Assembly: GCF_023243115.1 (NCBI RefSeq)
Contig: NZ_CP085081.1
Coordinates: forward strand, 3,162,001-3,226,000
Reading direction: 5' to 3'
Length of the DNA: 64,000 nt
From: Sediminicoccus sp. KRV36
GTDB lineage: Bacteria > Pseudomonadota > Alphaproteobacteria > Acetobacterales > Acetobacteraceae
The notes under the pieces are model-generated. The model searched no databases. It saw nothing but the letters and a program-made list of their open reading frames with translations, and was not told the DNA's origin. Position numbers and translations under genes: made by a program. Below are positions 57,599 to 64,000 of the stretch, one piece after another (within the stretch, counting starts at the first letter, position 1; each line of letters starts with the position of its first letter).

Positions 57599-58882
57599 TC
57601 AGCCGAACATTTCATCGGTGATGCTTTCGTACCAGCCATCGGCGTAGAGCGCTTCCAGACGGCGATGCTCAGCGCGGCGCGCGGGCGCCAGCGTCGCGTT
57701 GCGTGGGCTGATGCCGCCCGAGCCTTCGACCTCCACCAGGCGCTCCGGCGTTCCGCGAAACACGCCGACGATCGAGATCCCGTAATCGGCGCCCACATGG
57801 CTGTAGCAGGTGTTGAAATAGCTAGCCGGCGGCGGCGGGCGCCCGGCTAGCGACGCGGCGATGCAGGCCACGGCCTGCTTGGCATGCGAGGATGCTGCGA
57901 AGCCGGATTTGGGCATGGGTGCCGCGATCGTAGCATCGCCCAGCACATGAATGTCGGGGACCTGCGCGCTCTCGAAGGTCACGGGCTTCACCGGGCACCA
58001 GCCGGACGCATTGGCAAGCCCCGCTTCACGCGCGATGCCCGCTGCCATCTGCGGCGGGATGACGTTGATGACAGCGCCTTTCACCTTCTCGCCGAATTCG
58101 GTCTCGACCTCCATGCCCCCAGGGTTCACGCGCATCACGCGCCCGTCATTTGAGGCGCCGCGCCATTCGACCATGCCGGGGTAAAGCTCCTCCCAGGCGT
58201 CCTGGAACAGGGGCTGCTTGGAGAAGCCGTTCTTGGCATCCAGCGCGATGATCTTGCTGCGCGGCTTCGCGCGCTTGAGATAGTCGGCGACCATGCTGAT
58301 CCGCTCATAAGGGCCAGGCGGACAGCGGAAGGGATTATCAGGGATGGTCATGAGGAAAACGCCGCCATCGGGCATGGCTTCCAGCTGCTGCCGCAGCACC
58401 GTGATCGGCTGCAAGGCGGGAACCCAGCCATGCGGCATGCGCGCGCTGGCGGCCTCGTCATAGCCCTCGATCGCGCCCCAGCGCAGGTCAATGCCAGGGG
58501 ACATGATCAGCCGGTCATACGGCACCTCGGCATTGTCGGCGAGGCGCACGCGCTTGCGCGCGGCATCCACCGCGGTGACGCTCTGATGCACCACGCGCAC
58601 GCCGCGCGCAGCGAGGCGCTCATAGCCGAAGGTGATGCTGGCAAGATCACGCCGGCCAGCGAGAACGAGATTGCCATAGGGGCAGGTGGTGAAGCGGCGG
58701 CTGCGTTCGATCAGCGTGACGTCCAGGCCGGGGAAGTTGTCCCGCGCGAAGCGCGCGGCGGAGGCGCCACCAAAGCCACCGCCAATGATGACAATGCGAC
58801 CTGTTCCAGCCTGGGCGGAAGCCAGGCGCGGCGCCGCCAGAAGCGGCGTGGCTGCGAGAAGTGCGCGGCGGGAAAGCTGCAT
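57599..58882 (-). CDS. soxF: Sox flavoprotein SoxF (FccB-like)
   Basis: 427 aa from ATG 58882. Tat-type leader (LSRRALLAATPLLAAPRLASA), FAD-binding VIIGGGFGGASAARFARD, a Cys in RRFTTCPYGNLVLAG at the position of the covalent FAD/redox cysteine, and VLGDATIAAPMPKSGFAASSHAKQ. Flavocytochrome c sulfide dehydrogenase family; reactivates or links SoxYZ redox chemistry. Thirty-three bases upstream of soxC. Confidence 0.92.
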   Translation of the reverse strand: MQLSRRALLAATPLLAAPRLASAQAGTGRIVIIGGGFGGASAARFARDNFPGLDVTLIERSRRFTTCPYGNLVLAGRRDLASITFGYERLAARGVRVVHQSVTAVDAARKRVRLADNAEVPYDRLIMSPGIDLRWGAIEGYDEAASARMPHGWVPALQPITVLRQQLEAMPDGGVFLMTIPDNPFRCPPGPYERISMVADYLKRAKPRSKIIALDAKNGFSKQPLFQDAWEELYPGMVEWRGASNDGRVMRVNPGGMEVETEFGEKVKGAVINVIPPQMAAGIAREAGLANASGWCPVKPVTFESAQVPDIHVLGDATIAAPMPKSGFAASSHAKQAVACIAASLAGRPPPPASYFNTCYSHVGADYGISIVGVFRGTPERLVEVEGSGGISPRNATLAPARRAEHRRLEALYADGWYESITDEMFG

Positions 58883-58897
58883 GATCCCCCTCCCCCC

Positions 58898-59191
58898 TTA
58901 CTGCGCGCGCGCGTAGAGCACGGCGAGTGCCGTGATCTCCGCCTCGCTGTAGCCCCGGGCGATGCGCCCCATCACCGTCGCTTCGCGCTGATTGGCACGA
59001 AATGCCTGCATCATCGCCACGAAATCCGCGCGGGAATGGGCGTCCTTGATCTGGGGAATGCCGTGAAAGCCTTGGCCAGCCGCCCCGTGGCAGCCCTGGC
59101 AGGCGCCGGCGAGCAGAACCGCATCCGGCACCTGGGCCAGCCCTGGCCCCATGCCAAGAAGAACGAAGGCGCACGCAATTCGCAGCGACAT
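58898..59191 (-). CDS. Small c-type cytochrome (SoxE/FccA-like)
   Basis: 97 aa from ATG 59191. Signal peptide to about residue 19 (GLAQ), CQGCH heme motif in LLAGACQGCHGAAGQGF, a single heme. It stands just upstream of soxF, 15 bases apart, like the cytochrome subunit that pairs with the flavoprotein. Confidence 0.88.
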   Translation of the reverse strand: MSLRIACAFVLLGMGPGLAQVPDAVLLAGACQGCHGAAGQGFHGIPQIKDAHSRADFVAMMQAFRANQREATVMGRIARGYSEAEITALAVLYARAQ

Positions 59192-59367
59192 GATGCGATT
59201 TCCTCTCCAGATCAGCCTTGTTTGGCCGTATAATTAAGACAATACTAATATACGCCGATGCGCGCCGTCCATACGAAAATGCGCCATGGGCCAGGGAAGC
59301 GAAGCGCATGGTTGGAGACGCCATTCCGGCGGTGGTTGCTGTGTCCCGTGACCGGGCCGGTATCACG

Positions 59368-59721
59368 ATGTTGGGCCGTCGCGGCCTGTTCATCGGCCTC
59401 ATCGCGGCAACTCCCGCGCGGGCCGAGACGGGCGCAAACCTGCTGATGCTGGAACGCCATGACTGCCCCTGGTGCCGCCGTTGGCTGCGTGAGGTGGGCG
59501 AGAATTCCTGGAACCTTTCAAACCTCGGTCAACGGGCGCCGTTGCGCCGTGTGGATGTCGCGGCCGGGCTGCCCGAGGACCTCCGCTTCGTCAGTAATTG
59601 GCGCTTCACGCCGACCTTCGTGCTGGTCCGTGGCGGGCGCGAGCTGGGCCGCATGATCGGCTATCAGGCCGATCACTTCTTCTGGCAGCAGGCGGAAGCG
59701 CTGCTCGCCCGATTGCCGTGA
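59368..59721 (+). CDS. Periplasmic thioredoxin-like protein (SoxS-type)
   Basis: 117 aa from ATG 59368; a longer open frame to 59218 is present. The leader (LFIGLIAATPARA) is followed by LLMLERHDCPWCRRWLREVG with a CPWC active site and a cis-Pro FTPTFVLVRGGRELGRMIGYQADHFFW. SoxS-type proteins reduce and reactivate SoxYZ. Divergent from the cytochrome by 176 bases, in which nothing else stands out. Confidence 0.85.
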   Translation: MLGRRGLFIGLIAATPARAETGANLLMLERHDCPWCRRWLREVGENSWNLSNLGQRAPLRRVDVAAGLPEDLRFVSNWRFTPTFVLVRGGRELGRMIGYQADHFFWQQAEALLARLP

Positions 59722-59741
59722 CAACCTAGGGAGGAATGACC

Positions 59742-60230
59742 ATGACAAGAACACCCCTCGTGCTCGCTGGCCTGCTGGCGGCGACACCACTCGCCGCCAA
59801 TGATTTCATCCCCTTCCGCATCATGGCGCCGCCCTTGGCACTCGAATTGGCGCAGGCCGCGCTGAAGTCGTGCAGCGATCGCGGCTTTCAGGTGGCCGTC
59901 GCCGTGGTGGATCGCTTTGGCGTGACACAGGTGGTGCTGCGGGATTCACTCGCTGGGGCGCATACGCCCGAGACAGCGCAGGCCAAGGCGCGCACCGCCG
60001 TCTCCTTCCGTACTTCGACCGAAGCCATGTCGGCGGCGACGCAGGCTGGGCAGTTGAACAGCGCAATCCGGCATCTGCCGGGCTACATCTTCCTGGGCGG
60101 CGGCGTGCCGGTGGAATCTGCGGGCGCGATCGTCGGTGGCATCGGGATTTCGGGCGCGCCGGGTGGCGCCGAGGATGACGCCTGCGCACGCGTGGGCATC
60201 GCCGCCATCGAGGACCGCCTGCTGATGTAA
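59742..60230 (+). CDS. HbpS/GlcG-family exported protein, 162 aa
   Basis: Start ATG 59742, with AGGGAGGA six bases away; the ATG at 59736 lies too close to that site. Leader about residues 1-20. LALELAQAALKSCSDRGFQVAVAVVDRFGVTQVVLRDSLAG and GGVPVESAGAIVGGIGISGAPGGAEDDACARVGIAAI are the GlcG/HbpS (DUF336) motifs. Heme or corrinoid-binding in some members; here possibly a sulfur- or heme-related function. Confidence 0.88.
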   Translation: MTRTPLVLAGLLAATPLAANDFIPFRIMAPPLALELAQAALKSCSDRGFQVAVAVVDRFGVTQVVLRDSLAGAHTPETAQAKARTAVSFRTSTEAMSAATQAGQLNSAIRHLPGYIFLGGGVPVESAGAIVGGIGISGAPGGAEDDACARVGIAAIEDRLLM

Positions 60231-60318
60231 TGGCGGCCCGAGCGCCGCAACCAGTCGCCCGCATCAGCGACGCGTTGCCTTGAAGCCGACAGCGAGGGCA
60301 AAGCAACACGAATGGGGT

Positions 60319-60337
60319 CTGGGGCCAATGGCCCCAG
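60319..60337. terminator. Hairpin between convergent HbpS-like and DsrE genes
   Basis: CTGGGGCC and GGCCCCAG (eight-base perfect arms) around AAT. It lies in a 160-base convergent space, so could end both transcripts. No T-run. Confidence 0.4.
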
Positions 60338-60390
60338 CCGCCGGAGGCCCTTCCCGTCGACCAAGATCGCAGAGTTTCGCTCAAGGGCGC

Positions 60391-60837
60391 TCAGGGCCGC
60401 AGATGCACCCAGCCCTGGAGTGACAGTTCGATGATTTCCGGCAGGCCATTGGGCACCACAGCAATGCCCTCGATCACCGCCTCGGGTCCCAGGCCGAGTG
60501 CGTCCAGCGTGGCGCCACAGGCAACGAATTCGATATCGTAAGCCCGCAACGACTGGACCCTCTCCACCACCTGGCTTTCCGCCGCGATCAGATGCCGCAC
60601 GCCGGGCCCATAGGCCACGACCAGGATGCGCACCTGATCCTGGCCATAGAAGCTCTGCACGTTGATGATATTGCTGAACACCGCATTGGCCCGCGCCGGA
60701 TCGGCTTCCGCGAGTGAAACCACGATGCGCCGCGGATTTTCAATGCTGGGCCTGGGCTCTGCCAGCGGCGTCTCGCGCGGGCCGGCGGCACCGAGGGCCA
60801 GCGATGCGAGGCCGGCGAACATGCTGCGACGGTTCAT
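60391..60837 (-). CDS. Second exported DsrE-family protein, 148 aa
   Basis: ATG at 60837, overlapping the methyltransferase-like gene by four bases. Leader (MNRRSMFAGLASLALGAAG), then a DsrE-like pattern: RRIVVSLAEADPARANAVFSNIINV, VRILVVAYGPGVRHLIA and a Cys in IEFVACGATLDALG. Similar in shape to the protein at 55048, so a duplicated sulfur-handling protein. Confidence 0.8.
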   Translation of the reverse strand: MNRRSMFAGLASLALGAAGPRETPLAEPRPSIENPRRIVVSLAEADPARANAVFSNIINVQSFYGQDQVRILVVAYGPGVRHLIAAESQVVERVQSLRAYDIEFVACGATLDALGLGPEAVIEGIAVVPNGLPEIIELSLQGWVHLRP

Positions 60838-62375
60838 CTTCCGCTGGCCTCCGGTGAGAGAATGAGATGAGACATCAGCCGGTCCACCGGCGCGTAATCA
60901 TCGGTGAGGACCGGCACGCGCGCCTCCGCCCAACGGGCCGCGACATAGGCCGCCGGAAGTCGCGCCCACTGCCGCGCCGGGCCGCGATGCGCTGCCAGGC
61001 GGGCGCCGGGGCTGGCCGTATCGGATGCCAGGACCAGATAGGTGATGCGCCGCCCGGCAGGCTGCTCGCTCGCCTCCACCCAGACTTCGACGGCAGGAAA
61101 ATCCTCGGCGAGGGTGCGCAGCAGCGCAAAGAGAAAGCGCGGATCGCTGCGATCCTCCATCACATTGACCAGATAGGCGCCACCTGGCTTGAGCCGCGCG
61201 CGCACCGCCTGGTGCCATTCGCGCGTGACCAGATGCACGGGCATGGCGAGGTCCTGAAAAGCATCGGCAAAGACCATGTCGAATTGCGCGGCGGTGGGCA
61301 GCGCCTGCAGCGCGGCACGGCCGTCGCGCGGGATGACCTGAACGCCGGGGCCGGTCTCGAGCCAGAACTCCCGCCGGGCAAGGGCCGTGATGGCCGGGTC
61401 AATTTCAGCCACCGTCAGGCGCGCATCCGGCCATGTGGCAGCCCAGGCGCGCGGCAGCGTAAAGGCTCCGCCGCCGGCGAAGAACGCGGCGGGCGTCGCG
61501 GGCAAGCCACGGCGCTGCATCAACTCATCCACGAGGTGCAGGTAAGGCTGGGCCAGCAGCCCCGGCTCGTCCCGGACGTTCACCCCGTGTGCCAGATGGT
61601 CCAGCACAAGCAGCCGCGCGGGTTGCCCCACCATGGACGCGGCATCCACGACGCGCAGGCAGGCATAGGCGCTCTCCACATCACAGACACGGCCATAGGC
61701 CTGCAACGCCGAGGCAGCGGCCGGGCACGTGATGGCTGCGACGGCGAGGGCAAGTGCCGCCGCTCGCCGCGCAGCCATCGCCGCATGCAGCGCCGCCAGG
61801 GCCGCATACAACCCGGCGCAGACCAGCATGGTGCCGGAGGAGCCGATCCAGGCCACGAAGACGAAGCCCGCCATCAGCGTCCCGCCGATCGCCCCCAGCG
61901 CCGAGAGCGCAAAAAGCCGCCCCAGCACGCGGCCGATCTGGTCCCGCTCACCCTCCTCGACGGCGAGCTTGGTCACGATCGGCGAGACGGCGCCGACCAG
62001 CAGGCTCGGCGCAAAGAAGCCCGCCAGCGCGAAGCCCAGCATGGCGACGAGCGGCGAGACGCCCTCCCGGTCCAGGTAGGGCGCCGCAAGTCGCAAGGCC
62101 GGGACGGCCGCCATGGAGGCCAGCGCGCAGCCCGCCAGCACCCAGGCCAGCCGCCCATGACCGCGCGCGCGGTCGCAATCCGGTCCCGCCAGCCGCCCGC
62201 CCCACCAATGGCCAAGCGAAAAGCCACCGAGCACCACCGCGATCACCGCCGTCCAGGAATGCACCGACATGCCCACATAGGGTGCCAGCAGCCGCCCCGC
62301 GACGATCTCGACAACCAGGCCCAGCGCACTGGCGAGCAGGATGGTGCCAGCGTCCAGCATGGCTCTCAGGCGCAT
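60834..62375 (-). CDS. Membrane-fused spermidine-synthase-like protein, 513 aa
   Basis: ATG at 62375. About seven membrane helices in the first 240 residues are followed by a methyltransferase-type domain: FFAGGGAFTLPRAWAATWP (SAM-binding glycine loop), LTVAEIDPAITALARREFW (acidic ribose-binding) and FDMVFADAFQDLA (active-site Asp). It resembles the fused MFS/spermidine synthase family. It is coupled to the DsrE gene inside the sox cluster, so a polyamine or other aminopropyl acceptor is possible, but not shown. Confidence 0.85.
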   Translation of the reverse strand: MRLRAMLDAGTILLASALGLVVEIVAGRLLAPYVGMSVHSWTAVIAVVLGGFSLGHWWGGRLAGPDCDRARGHGRLAWVLAGCALASMAAVPALRLAAPYLDREGVSPLVAMLGFALAGFFAPSLLVGAVSPIVTKLAVEEGERDQIGRVLGRLFALSALGAIGGTLMAGFVFVAWIGSSGTMLVCAGLYAALAALHAAMAARRAAALALAVAAITCPAAASALQAYGRVCDVESAYACLRVVDAASMVGQPARLLVLDHLAHGVNVRDEPGLLAQPYLHLVDELMQRRGLPATPAAFFAGGGAFTLPRAWAATWPDARLTVAEIDPAITALARREFWLETGPGVQVIPRDGRAALQALPTAAQFDMVFADAFQDLAMPVHLVTREWHQAVRARLKPGGAYLVNVMEDRSDPRFLFALLRTLAEDFPAVEVWVEASEQPAGRRITYLVLASDTASPGARLAAHRGPARQWARLPAAYVAARWAEARVPVLTDDYAPVDRLMSHLILSPEASGR

Positions 62376-62437
62376 TGACGCGGCCCCGCCGGATGCGCAC
62401 ATGCTGGTGCAGGAATGAAGGTCTGGAGGATGCGCCC

Positions 62438-62986
62438 ATGCCTCGACTCACCCGCCGCAACCTGCTCACCGGCCTCGCGCTCGCCCCCGGTTTGGCACAC
62501 GCCGCGCCGGTCCCCACGGATAACGGGTTCACCCAGGACTGGTTCCACGAAGGCTTCCTCGATCTGCCCGAGGATTTGCGCGAAGCCACCGCCGAGGGAA
62601 AGCGCCTCGCTGTCACCTTTGACCAGCGCGGCTGCCCCTATTGCCGCGAGATGCACACCGACCACCTGACGCGCCCCGAGATCGAGGGCTTCGTCCGCCC
62701 ACGCTTCCGCATCATCCAACTCGATCTGCATGGCGCGCGCCCGGTGACGGATTTCGATGGCACAGTGCTGGAGGAACGCGCTCTGGCGCGGCGTTGGCGA
62801 GTTACCTTCACGCCGAGCTTCATTTTCCTGCCAGAGCAGGCGCCGCCCCGAATGGGCCGCGAGATCGAGGTGGCGCGCATGCATGGCCTGATGCCGAAGC
62901 CGGATTTCCTGGCGATGTTCACCTATGTGGCCGAGCATGGCTATGCGGGCGGCAGAAGCTTCCGCGCATGGCGGGAGCGCGGCTGA
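62438..62986 (+). CDS. soxW: SoxW-type periplasmic thioredoxin
   Basis: 182 aa from ATG 62438. Leader (RLTRRNLLTGLALAPGLAHA), CPYC active site in FDQRGCPYCREMHTDHL, cis-Pro FTPSFIFLP. SoxW receives reducing power from SoxV (CcdA-like) and keeps SoxYZ reduced. Opposite in strand to the ccdA-like gene, whose stop lies eight bases away. Confidence 0.9.
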   Translation: MPRLTRRNLLTGLALAPGLAHAAPVPTDNGFTQDWFHEGFLDLPEDLREATAEGKRLAVTFDQRGCPYCREMHTDHLTRPEIEGFVRPRFRIIQLDLHGARPVTDFDGTVLEERALARRWRVTFTPSFIFLPEQAPPRMGREIEVARMHGLMPKPDFLAMFTYVAEHGYAGGRSFRAWRERG

Positions 62987-62994
62987 CTCCGGGC

Positions 62995-63729
62995 TCATCC
63001 AAAGCGCCCCAGATCGGGCCAGCGGTCGAGCAGAAAGGCGCCGATATCCTGAAAGGTGCCAGTCAGCACCATCAGCCCCGTGACCACCAGCAAGCCGCCC
63101 ACCAGGATTTCGACCAGGCGGAAGTGCCTCCGGAAGCGCTGCACAAACCGCAGGAAGGGCGTGACGAACGCCGCCGCCAGCAGGAAGGGCACGCCGATGC
63201 CGAGCGCATAGGCAAAGAGCAACGCCGCCCCCTCCCAGACGCTGTCCGCTGCCGCCGCGATGGTCAGGATGCCGGCCAGCACCGGCCCCACGCAGGGTGT
63301 CCAGCCAAAGGCGAAAGCCAACCCCACCACATAGGAACCAAGCGGCGAGACGGGTTTTTCCGTCGGCTGGAAACGCTTCTCGTAGTTCAGGAAGGAAATC
63401 CGGAAGACGCCGGCAAAATGCAGGCCGAAGGCAATGAGCACGACGCCGGCGATCATCGCCACCGTATCCAGATGATCGGACAGAAGCTGCGAGATGAGGC
63501 TGGCCGTCGCACCCATCGCGGTGAAGACCGTGGCAAAGCCCAGAACAAAGAAGCTGGCCGCCGCCATGACGCGTCCGCGGTCCGGTGCCTCCGCGACCGG
63601 CCCGCCAGGTGCGGCGCGCAAGGTCACCCCGCCAAGGAATCCGAGATACGGAATGATCAGCGGCAACACGCAGGGCGAGAGGAAGGACAGCATGCCCCCC
63701 AGCAGCGCCGCGGCATACCCGACCTGCAT
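62995..63729 (-). CDS. soxV: CcdA/SoxV-type thiol-disulfide transporter
   Basis: 244 aa from ATG 63729. Six membrane helices. LLGGMLSFLSPCVLPLIIPYLGFL and FAFGWTPCVGPVLAGIL hold the paired redox cysteines in the SPC and TPC motifs. It transfers electrons from cytoplasmic thioredoxin to SoxW. Starts three bases after the soxB stop. Confidence 0.93.
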   Translation of the reverse strand: MQVGYAAALLGGMLSFLSPCVLPLIIPYLGFLGGVTLRAAPGGPVAEAPDRGRVMAAASFFVLGFATVFTAMGATASLISQLLSDHLDTVAMIAGVVLIAFGLHFAGVFRISFLNYEKRFQPTEKPVSPLGSYVVGLAFAFGWTPCVGPVLAGILTIAAAADSVWEGAALLFAYALGIGVPFLLAAAFVTPFLRFVQRFRRHFRLVEILVGGLLVVTGLMVLTGTFQDIGAFLLDRWPDLGRFG

Positions 63730-63732
63730 CCC

Positions 63733-64000
63733 TCAGGCGTTGCGCAGGCGGATGTCGCTGCGCGGTTCGACGCGGACGGGGCCGCGCGCGAGGTGTCTAT
63801 TCACCACATCCCAGATCGGCGGCCCTTCCGTCGCCTGGTTGATGCTGGCCCAGCCGGCCACGATGTATTCGCGCGCGGCCTCGATCGGCTGCCCGGTGCG
63901 CAGCAAAGTCAGGTCAGAGACGCGCTGGCCTGACGCGGCCGTCACATCCAGCGTGAAGGAAATGCCGCCGCTGCGGACCATGTCGCCGCCCTGCTGGTAA
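63733..64000 (-). CDS. soxB: Thiosulfohydrolase SoxB, C-terminal fragment (runs off right edge)
   Basis: The frame is open to base 64000, reading YQQGGDMVRSGG at the edge. The rest (ISFTLDVTA..., IEAAREYIVAGWASINQATEGPPIWDVVNRHL) is the conserved end of SoxB, which hydrolyses sulfate from SoxYZ-bound thiosulfate. The dimanganese active site lies in the unseen part. Coupled to the ccdA-like gene (three bases). Confidence 0.95.
   Translation of the reverse strand, partial: YQQGGDMVRSGGISFTLDVTAASGQRVSDLTLLRTGQPIEAAREYIVAGWASINQATEGPPIWDVVNRHLARGPVRVEPRSDIRLRNA

Overview
The window reads as a GC-rich alphaproteobacterial chromosome, most likely Acetobacteraceae of the Roseomonas type (my inference). 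The grounds are the leuC-leuD-leuB / rplS-trmD-rimM-rpsP-ffh / infC / thrS block, recG divergent from sdhE-mfd, several orphan Bug/TctC binding proteins, and a thiosulfate-oxidation (sox) cluster.

Region 1 (1-14,087) is a prophage or related integrated element, cut by the left edge. It sits against the 3' end of tRNA-Arg(ACG) (14,085-14,160) and ends with an excisionase-like gene and a tyrosine integrase. A CI-like LexA/S24 repressor and a Cro-like gene diverge at about 4.03-4.12 kb over palindromic GGG/CCC operators. The leftward arm holds tiny, overlapping genes, a DnaG-like primase and a P-loop ATPase. The CI transcript continues into a small gene, a HEPN-domain gene and an unrecognised overlapping partner, which is a plausible lysogenic defence or toxin-antitoxin cargo. 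A rightward operon from 6.7 kb carries small coupled genes, a double HTH-like protein, a TraR/DksA zinc finger, DUF2303, a Gp37/Gp68 (DUF5131) protein and DUF4326.

Region 2 (14.3-23.9 kb) is housekeeping: leucine biosynthesis, ribosomal proteins and rRNA/tRNA processing, SRP Ffh, IF3 and ThrRS. Region 3 (23.9-38.4 kb) has a NYN-domain protein, two glycosyltransferases, a hydrolase, an epimerase-like protein, a VOC protein, two Bug proteins, a complete Dpp/Opp-type ABC importer, an AI-2E family permease and a FrnE-like oxidoreductase.

Region 4 (38.5-49.7 kb) has mfd and sdhE divergent from recG, then a Gld-type ABC system (ATPase, permease, GldG-like, DUF4340) and a Nudix hydrolase. Three gene junctions within 6.4 kb here carry perfect or near-perfect tandem repeats with periods of 48, 60 and 27 bp. 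All periods are multiples of three, all arrays start at stop/start overlaps, and two of them form small open frames that link the flanking genes by ATGA-type overlaps. The 48- and 60-bp units share two 9-mers. I consider this the most unusual structure in the window.

Region 5 (49.8-64 kb) has a Bug protein, a TorF-type outer-membrane protein, a phosphatase-like protein, an M20 amidohydrolase, GST and cytochrome c, then sox genes: soxCD, a soxF/fccB flavoprotein with its cytochrome, two DsrE-family exported proteins, soxS/soxW-type thioredoxins, a CcdA/SoxV transporter and the 3' end of soxB at the right edge. A membrane-bound spermidine-synthase-like protein is embedded among them. soxXYZA are not in view.
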